A stretch of DNA of 64,000 nucleotides. It comes from Trematomus loennbergii (Eukaryota; Chordata; Actinopteri; Perciformes; Nototheniidae). This document shows, one piece after another, positions 20,536-31,389 of this stretch. The stretch is taken from contig JAAOOA010001614.1 of assembly GCA_012861695.1 (NCBI GenBank), forward strand, positions 16,001 through 80,000, written 5' to 3'. Numbering within the stretch: position 1 is the first letter of the stretch; each line of letters opens with the position of its first letter. Made by a program: the position numbers and the translations under genes. The notes under the pieces are model-generated. The model worked only from the letters and a program-made list of their open reading frames with translations, was not told the DNA's origin and did no database searches.

Positions 20536-22628
20536 GGGAAAGGTGATTGTCAAGTGCCAACAATCAGGAGAGATATTAGTTGGTGCTTGAGAAGACATTT
20601 ATCTGCAGATCTCTATAAAGTATATTCATTACTCGTTATTCTCTACTAATAGTTAATTAAAAACTGTATATAATAGCTATTTTGCACATCCCTTTCAAGA
20701 TTTTCTAAGGTTTATTGACATATCATATACACAACTATGTTGAAGTTATGCAATTAATGAAAAACTTGGGTCACAGGTTCCTCAACAGTGCATTACAAGA
20801 CATCTATCAATATGTGTGTATACCTCCACCATTAAACTCAAATTCTGCACATTCTTATACTATCTACATACATAAGAGTATAATTAATATATATAATATC
20901 AGTTAAAATAAGTGCTTCAACACAGTTAACATTGCAGGAAAGCAATATATTAGACGTTAAGTACTTTGTCAGGCTTAATATTTATCTAGATAGATACCCC
21001 CAAAGCTTTTTTCTTATTTGAAAGAAGACCTTAACCTAAAGTATTCTTTAATGTGTTAATAAAGGTTAATTAGTTTGTCTGTTTTGCACATCCTCATATT
21101 AATATCTTTGTACATCAGGCACTAAACTGTTTTATTGTAGAGATCACTTACAGTATCTTCTTGATTTTTTATATTCTATATTTCTATCATTGACCTTCTA
21201 CTTTCCCCCTATGAAAGTATGTACTCTTAATATTTTATTCATCAAATAACATTATTCAACAAAAATAACATTATTCAACAAAAATAATTAAATAACGTGC
21301 TTTAACCACTAGGCGGTGCACACAAGGTACACACAGTATACTAATAATAACTTTGTATTATTAGTGTAGGACACTTATGTATGTATAACATCTGAAGATG
21401 TGTAGTTTTATTCATGTTTTTACATAATTGTACAGGATATTGCTATATTATTTCTCATGTTTTACTTCTACACATTAATATCTGATTTGTAAAACATCAC
21501 AGACAGAAAGGTATATCCGTCATTTAATGGTAAGCTATTGAAATTGTGATTCCATAGATGTGTCTCCCATCACCCAAATCCCCTGACTATTCTCTCAACT
21601 CAGTATTTACATTCTTATATTCAAAGAAAATCAGTAATATCTTTAAAAACTACAAGTCCTTTTCTATCAGCTGTGCACCGTTATGGTGTAAATATAACCT
21701 ATCTACCAATTGGATCAAATATAAAAGTCAGCCGAATTAGTATTGATACTGCAAGGAGACGTATTTTGTGAAAAGAAATGTAAGATGTTGTTTAATTGTT
21801 GATATATTTATGATCCACGTCACGTATTCAGTTTCGGCGGCAGTTCTTCCTGTTTGTCCAGAAGTCTTCTCATCAGGGCTCTATAAATAAAGAACTACGG
21901 CAGATGTGTAATATTTAATGCAGCCGAACCGTGTATTACAATGCCGTTATGTGATGACTTTCAAAGAGAAAAGCAAGAACACTCGGAATAAAGTATTATT
22001 TTTTTTTTTTAATGTTTTCGGATTTCACATCGCATAAACACCATATCCCAACGTGCATTGCGGCTAAAACATCCAATCAGCGAGCTGAGGATCTTTCCTA
22101 CGTCTGTTTCCGGTATTGTTCCTGTAATGAGAGTTCACATTTATGCTACATTGAAGGGTGGAATTGACTACACATCTTCAGAAACATAATTTGCTTCAGA
22201 TATAACTCATAGCAATATTGTAACCATTAAGAAAAGCCAACTGCATTAAAAACCCAGTTAACAAACACTAGGTAAAGTATTTTTCCTTCAGTAATGAAGA
22301 TGTAATTCCAATGTAGACACACCTGGGGTCGCTGTTCAGTCTGTTACGCTGAGCCATGCATTGTCTGGAACGTAAAAGGGACGAAGAAGACAAAGTGAAG
22401 TGACGTACTTCCGGTTCAATGTGAAAACATTCCCAGTTAAACAACAGAAACAAATCGCTTAATAAAAAGATAAAACACTGGCATGTAATTACGTTAGAAT
22501 AAATAGAATGGTTTTGAATAATAGATGAGAGTAAAATCTACGTCACTTTACAGCCCCACCCACTTTTGGGGAAACCAACGCTGTCATTTGAACGGCGATC
22601 AAGCCTGAAGCCACAGAGCTCTTCTGCT

Positions 22629-22689
22629 GTCCTTAGAGGAAGTTTGAGGTGTTTGAGGTGCAATAAACGACACAGCAGCTTTTTGGCAT
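22629..22689 (-). pseudogene. THAP-domain exon start in right arm
   Basis: The mirror copy starts at 22689 on the minus strand with the same first 13 residues, then loses about 30 bp relative to the left arm and meets an early stop. Its presence shows that both arms derive from the same 5' end of a THAP transposon. Confidence 0.65.
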
Positions 22690-23276
22690 GTTAAAACTAT
22701 TATTTTCTGCCTCGCAGCTGGCGAAATTACAGCCTCGCCTACTGATTTTAATTTAACCATAGGATATCGAGCCCGATCGTCGATTTCAAATGTGTGCTCT
22801 AAAATGATATTTATAAATGACTATTATCATTATTATAAGCAAGACAATAAATGGCAAAGATATGTAGAAATAAACGTATTTGAGATACGTTCATAACAAA
22901 CGTAACGTGGGGGAAAATACGTTTCTAGCTAAACGTAATTGAGAATGCAGTTTAGTTCTGTGGGAACGTCATTTTTAGGAGACAGGGTTGTAATTCAGGC
23001 CATACACGTTCGCCAACGTCAGATTGTTGCCACATATTTTGCCAGTTGCGATAATAAAACGGCCACTTGGGTCTGATATAACATTGGACACAGAGAATGG
23101 GACAGATTTATGAACAAGAATTGCAACGCAAATAAATTAAACAATATAATAAAAAACCTAGCTGAAAAAAACATTGGACAAACTATTCAATGTTACCAGC
23201 AGAATATGACTGCATCAATGTACATCTGAATTGACAGTTAAAGTGCATCTAGAGCAATTATATAACACAGTGTAAA

Positions 23277-24012
23277 CTACATGACAGTTAGCTTGCTTAC
23301 GGAGCTATGTTCAAGTCCTGGGAAGAGGAGAGCCGGCTTGTACCCGCGCTTGTACAGCTCAGCCATGGGGCTTCTGTACTCGGCGCGCTGCTTTAACAGG
23401 TCGGGGCTGTAGTCATCATACAAGCGGATCTTATGGCCTTTGTAGTTCAGCTCACCCTGCCTGTGGGCCTCACTGATCACCAGGTCCTTCATTTGGAAGC
23501 GGTGGAAGCGCGGGATGACAGGTCTCGGTCTCCCTCCTGGGGCAGGCTTGGGCGCGAGGTCCGGTGAGCTCGGTCAAGCTCGGGGGGCGAAGCAAGAACC
23601 TCCGTGCCGAGGGTATCAACGAGGAGTTGAGAGAAGAAGGCAGACGGGCGGGGACCTTCGATAGATTCAGGTAGGCCAATAATCCGAAAATGTTGGCGTC
23701 TGCTGCGTCCCTCCAAATCCGCTACCTTAGTTTTGAGTGTCTCGTTGTCCCCCTTCAGAGCGGAGCACGCGTCCTCAAGTTGCTGGAGACGTTGGTCGAC
23801 TTCAGTAGCATTAGCTTCCAGAGAATGTATACGCTGCCCGGTCTGTGATAGTGGAGTGGATGCTGTCCAGGGTAGATGTCAGAGACTCGAATGAGGAGAG
23901 CTGCTCTATGTTCATCCAGTAGCAAGCTAATGTCAGCCAAAGTTATGCTAGGAGTCGACGCTGACGGAGACCCTTTGCCCTTTTCAGCTTGTTTTCCCTT
24001 TGCTTTCGACAT
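23277..24012 (-). pseudogene. LINE ORF1 (L1-type RNA-binding protein)
   Basis: Minus strand from M-S-K-A-K-G-K-Q-A-E-K-G-K, a basic N-terminus. In other frames come the RRM-like core (R-R-Q-H-F-R-I-I-G-L-P-E-S-I-E-G, then L-D-R-A-H-R-T) and the C-terminal domain (K-D-L-V-I-S-E-A-H-R-Q-G, I-R-L-Y-D-D-Y-S-P-D, K-R-G-Y-K-P-A-L-L-F-P). This is the order of L1 ORF1p. Three frames are needed, so it is decayed or misread. Confidence 0.75.
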
Positions 24013-24996
24013 TGCCGGAGGTCTTTGCAGTTAACACTGGCTTATAAAACTGTTGCAAACAAATTATGTGTGAAAAAAGACGAGGTTTAAAAGGTAAATA
24101 AGAGTGGGAAAGTTAGAGCCAGCCGAGCAGGCGTGTACTCAGCACACGTCATACCGGAAGTCTCCCAAAACGCTGCTGAAGGTTAATCCATAGGTTAATT
24201 CAAGTGTCTGTGTCACTTTGAATTGATTACTGATAATCCATCATTCCATTTTGTCAAAAACTGAGATTTCATATTAGCTGCTATTAGAGCTACAACCCAG
24301 CTTCCGGTTTTGGGCATTCTGGCTACGCATCACTCATTCACCAATGGGTAATGTTTAGATGGATTTTAGGAACTTCCCTCTCGATTCTATTGGCTCTAAC
24401 GGTTTAAAAGAGGTGTCAATCATCAAAATCGACCGAGGGGGGCCAGAGATATGGAAAATCCACCCAAATGACCCCAGAAATTGTTTGTTTTTTCTAAATC
24501 TCTCCAAAAAGGTAAAATGTCGATTGTTTTGCATCAATCTTGATACAGGGTACTCATATGTTATAATATTCCTAAAGCTTTCCTAAAGCTTTTAGTCTAC
24601 TATCCCATCATTCAAGGGTGGTTTTCGCTATAAGTAATGTTTTTTTTTGGACGGACACTATAATTTACATTTTTTTACTATGGTCAATCTGAATTTACTT
24701 TAAAATAAAAAACATCTATATTGATTCTGACTTTTCTACATCCAACTCACAGATTTATCATAAAAAAAGATTATTAATGTACCCCTTTTAGAAGTGAAGA
24801 TATAGTCATTTGTTCTGGGAATGTCATTTTCGAGCCTGAGACCTGAAAAACAGGCTCAGGGCTTAACAGGTTAATATTAAAGCTATTTTAAATCTGCTCA
24901 TCCTGCTTCAAGTTCATGTTAATAAAGTTGGTCAACATCTGTATATTCATGCTGACATAATCAAAACACTGAGTTTACTGTATTCCCTGGTTCCAG

Positions 24997-25170
24997 TCTC
25001 TCAGGCTGTATGGTCACAGAGGCAGGCTGTGTCTCTCTGGCTTCAGCTCTGAGCTCCAACCCCTCCCATCTGAGAGAACTGGACCTGAGCTACAATCATC
25101 CAGGAGACTCAGGAGAGAAGCTGCTGTCTGCTGGACGTGAGGATCCACTCTGGAGACTGGAGACACTCAG
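24997..25170 (+). CDS. NLR LRR exon 2 (174 bp)
   Basis: Exactly 174 bp from GGTTCCAG to CACTCAG|GTATGG, phase 2 in and out, so it splices in frame with the exon at 9369. It reads [35 protein letters not shown] and L-E-T-L-R. It is separated from the previous LRR exon by 15.4 kb of nested transposons, so if the gene is expressed this intron must be removed whole. Confidence 0.9.
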
Positions 25171-25512
25171 GTATGGACAGACAGACTGAAGGTGTCTCTA
25201 ATATCTCAAATGTCATGTTCTTCTTCTCATTTATGACACAGTTATTGAAATTATATTTCATTGAGTTTTTACACCCTCATTGACGGCTGAGTCCACTCTA
25301 CTCTTTAAGAGACGCAAGTGATCACCAGCGGTTCAGTTTGGATAGTTCTGACTGTGTTCGGCTAACGGCTAACAGAGCTAAACTCACAGCAGGACTCAGA
25401 TGTTCTGTTCAGAGGTTACAGGCTTACAACACAATCTGCCAGCTATGTGTTATAATTGTATCTTGATTATTTACTGGCCTGCTTTGGCCGATGATCAGCA
25501 TATTACCTAGTC

Positions 25513-26396
25513 CAGGGGTCGGCAACCTGCGGCTCTCGAGCCCCATGCGGCTTTCAGCCCTCTGCTCTGGCTCCCTTGAGCTTAGACAAAAATAAGAAGG
25601 AAATCAAATAAAAGTATTTGCAGGACTAATTAAATGTTGTTGCACGGTTGAAAATGTTTCGTATCTTGTATTTTGAGGTGATACTGTGACACATAAATAA
25701 AAAACAAAACGGTTTTAATTAGGTCAACTAAAATATGCGTCACATCCTGCTACGGTCCCGCGCCAGCGCCTTTTCTTGAGGCGAATAACCTGACCCCCGG
25801 CTCGATGAGCGAACTGTGGATACATCAAAGAAAAAGAAAAGTATGGGAGGAACACAGAGGGTTTAATTCTGCGTGGAGAGAGTTATCTGCTTTCACAGCA
25901 AACGATGCTGGCTTACCGGGATGTTTGATATGTGGAGAGAAGTTGTCAAAGGTGCTGCAGCCTTTAAGTATTGCAGGAAAAACACGGAAGAGGAAGACAG
26001 CTGACGATCTTCATCATAATTCAATCAGTAAACTCTTTAGGGTGCAGCTATAGGTTTTATTTATTTCAAAGTGGGTACATTGTATACATTGGTATTGTAT
26101 TTTCTTTTCCTTCAAATGTGCAGAGGACTCCCAAGTGCTGTGTTTAATTTATTTTAAAGGAGGCCTGTGTATTTTAATTCTCCTTATAAGAGTAATTTGT
26201 TTCTTATTAGAGGTTAACAGTTTTATAATGTAATAAATAATAAATGCAAAAAAACTAGTTTTTGTCTATGATGTAACAATAAATACAACTTTATAAGCTA
26301 TCAAGCTATCAAATATGTTTTGCGGCTCCAGACAAAAAAAATAGTTGGAAAAGTGGGCAAAATGGCTCTTTTGTTCAAAAAGGTTGCAGACCCCTG
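25513..26396 (+). mobile_element. hAT (Charlie-like) element D with 8-bp target duplication
   Basis: Ends CAGGGGTCGGCAACCTG and GGTTGCAGACCCCTG are inverted and flanked by ACCTAGTC on both sides (25505-25512, 26397-26404). The interior has an 82-codon ORF (25805-26053) with the start of a Charlie/ZBED-type transposase (R-G-F-N-S-A-W, then C-L-I-C-G-E-K-L-S-K). The catalytic region is deleted, so it is non-autonomous. Confidence 0.9.
25805..26053 (+). pseudogene. truncated hAT transposase N-terminus
   Basis: The ORF includes a basic start (R-K-R-K), a zinc-finger half (C-L-I-C) and K-T-R-K-R-K-T-A-D-D-L, as in Charlie-type hAT transposases, and then stops. The second half of the finger and the RNase H-like core are absent. 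Confidence 0.6.
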
Positions 26397-26549
26397 ACCT
26401 AGTCGCTGATTGGAAACAAAAATGTACTTTTTGTGATTCTCTATTACGTAAACTTATGATCGACACGTCCAGGTACGCATCCTTTTTTCTCCTCCTAATG
26501 CCATCATGAACATCACATTCATGTGGATATCAGCAGGAGGACAGCTGGT

Positions 26550-26775
26550 AAACTAAGCCGTTAGCTGTTAGCCGTTAGCCGTTGACTGTAAGCAGGTAGC
26601 TGTTAGCAGTTGGCTGTTAGCCGTTAGACGTTAGCAGTTAGCCGTTGACTGTAAGCAGGTAGCTGTTAGCAGTTGGCTGTTAGCCGTTAGCTGTTAGCCG
26701 TTAGCCGTTGACTGTAAGCAGGTAGCTGTTAGCAGTTGGCTGTTAGCCGTTAGACGTTAGCTATAAACTGTAAGC
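26550..26775. repeat. 63-bp minisatellite built from TTAGC-type units
   Basis: GTTGACTGTAAGCAGGTAGC starts at 26581, 26644 and 26707 (63-bp period); inside each unit are shorter GCTGTTAGCCGTTA modules of about 7-14 bp. It lies in the LRR-to-B30.2 intron. Confidence 0.85.
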
Positions 26776-27012
26776 AGTTGAATGTGTACGGGATGCCTCA
26801 CTGCACATTATCCCGCTTATTACACGGCTACATGATAAACAAACTAACTACTTGACTCCTGATATGAATTGAGATGATTTTATTGACTTGAAAATGATGG
26901 TCATGGTTCCGGTGACGTCACCATACCGAATGGCAGCCTAGTCTAGCTTCTCCCCCGGTAAGAGATTCATTTCGCCTCGTTTAATTGCCAAATAAGAAAT
27001 GTCTCTGTAAAA

Positions 27013-27745
27013 TTAGAAATAGTTAACAGGGTGAAGATGGGAAGAAAGGATGGACAAAAGAAAAACATTGGCTCAGAGTCTACCAACGAAGAAAATACAA
27101 CGAACAACTCGCCTGCACAGGTCGATGATGAGGAAGCTAGCGCAGAGCCGCACGTGGCTAACTTAGCTAAAGTTCTGGAGGAGATACGGGACTTTCGCAA
27201 AGACACAAAACAACAATTAAACTAAATTAAATCCGAGCTTACCAACGGCAACGTTAAAATAGAGGAGGCAGAAATAAGAATTGAAAACGTGAAAGGTGCT
27301 GAGCAGGATGATAAAGGTAATGAATCAGCAAGAAAATAAACTGACTGACCAAGAAGGAAGATCCCGACGGGAGAATATAAGGATTTATAAAGTCCCAGAG
27401 GGAGCGGAGGGGTCATCTATGGTTGACTTTGTGAAGAGTTTACTACAAGAGGCACTTGAGATCCCCCCACCACGGAGCTCGGCATTGAAAGAGATATTAT
27501 ACGCAAGCCATGGGAAAAGGTGTTTTGAACGGGAGACAGATATATTTCTCCCGAGATTACCCACCAGCTATTTTGCAAAAACGTAAAGACTACTCCGAGG
27601 CAAAGCGAGTGCTAAGGCAGAGAAACATTCTCCTCCAGACCCCGTTCCCTGCTAAACTACGAGTATTTTAGGAGGACGGGACGAGGCTGTACCAGACTGC
27701 TGTGGAAGCATCCTGAGACATGAAGGACTGCTGTCACCGTGATCA
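27013..27745 (+). pseudogene. L1-type LINE ORF1 (second, plus strand)
   Basis: Plus strand: basic/acidic N-terminus (K-M-G-R-K-D-G-Q-K-K), coiled-coil segment (L-A-K-V-L-E-E-I-R-D-F-R-K-D-T-K), RRM core R-S-R-R-E-N-I-R-I-Y-K-V-P-E-G, and C-terminal domain (L-Q-K-R-K-D-Y-S-E-A-K-R-V-L-R-Q-R-N, P-F-P-A-K-L-R-V-F). Premature stops and frame changes occur at about 27223 and 27587. ORF2 is not found downstream; the purine satellite follows. Confidence 0.75.
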
Positions 27746-27974
27746 CACCGAGAGAGAGGCTGAGCAGCTGTCCGCCTGGGAGACGCTGGGAGGACAATAA
27801 TCTACACCATTTCATACACATTATTGAAAATCCATGGTTGAAATGTTCTCTTAAAATGTGGAAAACTATTATAAAAGAATATAAATTGATGATGAGCCTG
27901 CTAGGCGTCCAAGAGACCAGGAGCAGCCAAGGATTAGAAGGAATAACGGCCATCGGAGAGAAATGGAGCTGTGG

Positions 27975-29565
27975 TGACAGAAGGGGGGAGAGAGAGAGAG
28001 GAACTAAGGGGGGAGAGAGAGAGGAACGAAGGGGGGGAGAGAGAGAGAGGAACGAAGGGGGAGAGAGAGAGAGGAACGAAGGGGGGGGAGAGAGAGAGGA
28101 ACGAAGGGGGGAGAGAGAGAGAGAGAGGAACGAAGGGGGAGAGAGAGAGAGGAACGAAGGGGGGAGAGAGAGAGAGGAACGAAGGGGGGAGAGAGAGAGA
28201 GAGAGGAACGAAGGGGAGAGAGAGAGAGGAACGAAGGGGGGGAGAGAGAGAGAGGAATGAAGGGGGAGAGAGAGAGAGGAACGAAGGGGGGAGAGAGAGA
28301 GAGGAACGAAGGGGGGAGAGAGAGAGAACGAAGGGGGGGAGAGAGAGAGGAACGAAGGGGGGAGAGAGAGAGGAACGAAGGGGGGGAGAGAGAGAGAGGA
28401 ACGAAGGGGGGGAGAGAGAGAGGAATGAAGGGGAGAGAGAGAGAGGAACGAAGGGGGGGAGAGAGAGAGGAATGAAGGGGGGAGAGAGAGAGGAACGAAG
28501 GGGGGGAGAGAGAGAGAGGAATGAAGGGGGGAGAGAGAGAGAGGAACGAAGGGGGGGAGAGAGAGAGAGGAACGAAGGGGAGAGAGAGAGAGGAACGAAG
28601 GGGGAGAGAGAGAGAGGAATGAAGGGGGGAGAGAGAGAGAGGAACGAAGGGGGGAGAGAGAGAGAGAGAGAGAGAGGAATGAAGGGGGGGAGAGAGAGAG
28701 AGGAATGAAGGGGAGAGAGAGAGAGGAATGAAGGGGGGAGAGAGAGAGAGGAACGAAGGGGGAGAGAGAGAGAGAGGAATGAAGGGGAGAGAGAGAGAGG
28801 AATGAAGGGGGGAGAGAGAGAGAGGAATGAAGGGGGAGAGAGAGAGAGAGAGGAATGAAGGGGAGAGAGAGAGAGGAATGAAGGGGGGGGAGAGAGAGAG
28901 AGGAATGAAGGGGGGAGAGAGAGAGAGAGGAATGAAGGGGGGAGAGAGAGAGAGGAATGAAGGGGGGAGAGAGAGAGAGAGGAATGAAGGGGGAGAGAGA
29001 GAGAGAGGAATGAAGGGGAGAGAGAGAGAGAGGAATGAAGGGGGGGAGAGAGAGAGAGGAACGAAGGGGGGGAGAGAGAGAGAGGAATGAAGGGGGAGAG
29101 AGAGAGAGGAATGAAGGGGGAGAGAGAGAGAGAGGAATGAAGGGGGGAGAGAGAGAGAGAGGAATGAAGGGGAGAGAGAGAGAGAGGAATGAAGGGGGGA
29201 GAGAGAGAGAGAGGAATGAAGGGGGGAGAGAGAGAGAGAGGAATGAAGGGGAGAGAGAGAGAGAGGAATGAAGGGGGGAGAGAGAGAGAGAGGAATGAAG
29301 GGGGAGAGAGGAGAGAGGAATGAAGGGGGGAGAGAGAGAGAGGAATGAAGGGGGAGAGAGAGAGGAATGAAGGGGAGAGAGAGAGAGGAATGAAGGGGGG
29401 AGAGAGAGAGAGAGGAATGAAGGGGGAGAGAGAGAGAGGAATGAAGGGGGGAGAGAGAGAGAGAGGAATGAAGGGGGGAGAGAGAGAGAGGAATGAAGGG
29501 AGAGAGAGAGAGAGGAACGAAGGGAGAGAGAGAGAGAGGAACGAAGGGGGGGGAGAGAGAGAGAT
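27975..29565. repeat. purine-only minisatellite (GGAACGAAGGGGGGAGAGAGAGA)n
   Basis: About 1.6 kb of units GGAAYGAAGGGG(G)n(AG)n, unit 22-32 bp. The left half mostly carries GGAACGAAGG and the right half mostly GGAATGAAGG. The plus strand is almost entirely purine. The very long Ser/Leu/Pro and Arg/Glu/Gly ORFs are repeat artefacts. Confidence 0.95.
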
Positions 29566-29579
29566 CAACATATGATCAA

Positions 29580-29845
29580 TCTCTTATGTATTGACTTGTT
29601 TAACAGATGTGTGCTGCATTGACCGTATTGTTGGTGTACTTGTATTTGTATGGTAATGTTATATTGTTTTGTAAGCGTACTGTTCTATGTGTGATAGGTC
29701 ACATTTGAGTCTCTTTATATATGAAATGGTTTGAGCTTGTTTTGTCAGATGATACTTCTACTGTCTGTTATGTGTGAGTGCACCATTGGGAATGCTTTGA
29801 ATGTCTCTGTAGAGACAATAAAGGAATCTGATCTGATCTGACTTA
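29580..29845 (+). mobile_element. LINE 3' tail ending (TCTGA)n
   Basis: A non-coding T-rich stretch ends with GTAGAGACAATAAAGGAATC followed by three TCTGATC-type units, a typical short-repeat LINE 3' terminus. The 5' part has been lost or replaced by the purine array. From 29846 to 30183 there is intron with no feature. Confidence 0.55.
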
Positions 29846-30183
29846 GTTTCCACAGATCCAGAACTCTGCTGGAAAGAAATGTCTACTCCCTAATTGATCA
29901 CTGTTGTTCTATTTGATTTTCATTTCTTTCTTTATGTCTTTCTCCTCTGTGCTTTTTGTGTCATCATGTGTATATTGCTGAGAAGAGCTATGAACAGATG
30001 TATGTCCTTCATGTGAAGATGTACAATATGCTGAGACAATGTTTGACACTAAACGCCAACAAAAAGTAAATTAGAATAGAATAAAAAAGCTTGCTCTAAG
30101 AAAGTAACCTCTGTTCCACGAGGTACCAGCAGCTAGGACTCATGTTGGATAGAACATCATCCTGACTGTGTTTCTTCCTCCAG

Positions 30184-30230
30184 GCTGGACCATGGTGGAG
30201 AGCAGAGGTTACAACCAGGTCTGAGGAAGT
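30184..30230 (+). CDS. NLR linker exon
   Basis: A 47-bp exon between CCTCCAG and GGAAGT|GTAAGT. It enters in phase 2 and leaves in phase 1: R-L-D-H-G-G-E-Q-R-L-Q-P-G-L-R-K. This short piece links the last LRR exon to the B30.2 exon in fish NLR-B30.2 genes. Both phases fit the neighbours. Confidence 0.8.
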
Positions 30231-30391
30231 GTAAGTGTGGATCAGTCAGCTTCTCTCTAAAGACAAAGATGATGGAGGTGCTATTTATTCATTAGAACAT
30301 GACCTCTTGAAGCTTTATAGAAAGATCACTGACAGAGAGGAAAGCCTTCAGGTGAGTCTGGTGATAAACTGCTGTCTGTGTCTCTCATCAG

Positions 30392-30755
30392 ATTCCTGTG
30401 AACTCACCCTGGACTCAAACACAGCATACAGAAAACTCAAACTGTCTGAGGACAACAGGACGGTGACACGTGTGAGAGAGGAGCAGCCATATCCTGATCA
30501 TCCAGAGAGGTTTGACTCCATCTGGCCTCAGCTGATGTGCAGAGAAGCTCTGACTGGTCGCTGTTACTGGGAGGTCGAGTGGAGAGGAGGGGTTTATATA
30601 GCAGTGACTTACAGAGGAATCAGGAGGAAAGGAGACAGAGAGGACTGTTTGTTTGGAGAGAATGATCAGTCCTGGAGTCTGATGTGCTCTGATGGAGGTT
30701 ACTCTGTCTGGCACAATAAGAGAGAAACACGCATCTCCTCCTCCCTCTTCACCTC

Positions 30756-30786
<31 letters not shown>

Positions 30787-30981
30787 TCCTCCTCCTCCTT
30801 CCCCTCCTCTAGTAGAGTAGCAGTGTATCTGGATCATCCTGCTGGCTCTCTCTCCTTCTACAGCGTCTCCTCTGACACACTGACCCACCTCCACACCATC
30901 AGAGCCACATTCACTGAACCTCTCTATGCTGGGTTCTCGTTCTGGTCACCTGGCTCCTCAGCGTCTCTGTGTCCTCTGTAG
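30392..30981 (+). CDS. NLR B30.2 (PRY-SPRY) terminal exon
   Basis: Acceptor TCTCATCAG. The reading joins the linker as K-Y-S-C-E-L-T-L-D-S-N-T-A (PRY start) and proceeds through P-Y-P-D-H-P-E-R-F, C-R-E-A-L-T-G-R-C-Y-W-E-V-E-W, the W-S-L-M-C-S-D-G-G-Y region, R-V-A-V-Y-L-D-H-P-A-G-S-L-S-F-Y and Y-A-G-F-S-F-W to the stop at 30979-30981. B30.2 domains bind protein ligands through variable loops. A poly-serine insertion from a (TCC)n tract (30755-30812) lies between W-H-N-K-R-E-T and the R-V-A-V-Y-L-D strand, in a loop. The SPRY hallmarks are intact. Confidence 0.92.
30755..30812. repeat. (TCC)n trinucleotide repeat inside the B30.2 exon
   Basis: TCC run coding for serine (with CCC interruptions giving proline). 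The same tract marks the left edge of the partial B30.2 copy at 62396. Confidence 0.95.
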
Positions 30982-31317
30982 GAGGAGACCACTTCCTGTC
31001 CTGGGTTTAAGGGTTGCTGTTTTAAATCTGGCTCACTGATTGTGTCTTTACTGTCAGAAGTGTTTTTATCAGAGAGGCTTTTATGGAAATTGAGCATTTA
31101 TATTTTGTATTAATAACATGACTCACAGTCAGCCCTTATTTTATTATACATTTAAATATATATAATTCACGTGATCAGAGTTTAACTCGTGTTATTTTCT
31201 CGTTCCTATTCATACTGTAGTTATTCTTATTAGTTTGATGTGTTCTTATTCTCCCTGTTTATTCTCATGTTTCTGTGTTTCTGTCTGTTTCTTATAAAAC
31301 ACCTGAAGTTCCTGATC

Positions 31318-31323
31318 AATAAA
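31318..31323 (+). terminator. NLR polyadenylation signal
   Basis: AATAAA about 337 bp after the B30.2 stop, followed at 31345-31358 by T-rich sequence. This is the first canonical signal downstream of the stop. Confidence 0.7.
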
Positions 31324-31389
31324 GATCTGATCTCCTTCACTTTGATCATGTTTCTTTATTTCATACAAACTGTTTACGTCCTCTGTTAA

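Larger units (their letters stand above)
19308..22990. mobile_element. foldback DNA transposon with long inverted arms carrying a THAP exon
   Basis: The left arm starts CAACCCTGTCTCCTA (19308) and the right arm ends in its reverse complement (22990). The arms pair over roughly 600 bp (19308-19923 with 22012-22990), the right arm carrying an extra block at about 22103-22530. Each arm holds the same MPKSCCVVYC start of a THAP zinc finger pointing inward. The middle (19930-22010) is A/T-rich without a transposase. It interrupts the LINE endonuclease. A clean target duplication was not found (ACAATTCG versus TAATTCAG). Confidence 0.75.
10815..24060 (-). mobile_element. L1-type LINE (two ORFs) broken into pieces by nested insertions
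   Basis: Reading the minus strand from 24 kb down to 10.8 kb gives ORF1 (24012-23277), ORF2 endonuclease start (about 23120-22991), endonuclease remainder (19307-18801), linker/RT start (18651-18170), RT core (13657-12928 with a small insertion) and ORF2 C-terminus (11395-10815). The order and content match one L1/Tx1-group LINE. The gaps are filled by other elements: a THAP foldback (19308-22990), a block containing a hAT (about 13658-18170), a short repeat (13145-13340) and two hATs (11396-12927). The 3' end is lost at 10815. Confidence 0.75.
9834..24870. mobile_element. TTAA-flanked element ends enclosing a TE nest (piggyBac/Kolobok-type MITE, split)
   Basis: TTAA at 9830-9833 is followed by CCTGTTAAGCCC; the exact reverse complement GGGCTTAACAGG ends at 24870 and is followed by TTAA (24871-24874). 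A 12-bp perfect terminal inverted repeat with a TTAA duplication is the signature of piggyBac- or Kolobok-type elements. The interior next to each end (to about 10.2 kb and from about 24.2 kb) is A/T-rich and non-coding. The 14 kb between is made of later insertions, led by a LINE. The alternative is that the ends belong to two different copies. Confidence 0.5.

Noticed and set aside
27934..29571. 545-codon Ser/Leu/Pro ORF (minus) and Arg/Glu/Gly ORFs (plus)
   Set aside because: Both follow from the purine-only tandem array; no domain, no codon structure beyond the repeat.
30415..30894. 159-codon minus-strand Gly-rich ORF
   Set aside because: Antisense shadow of the B30.2 exon and its TCC tract.
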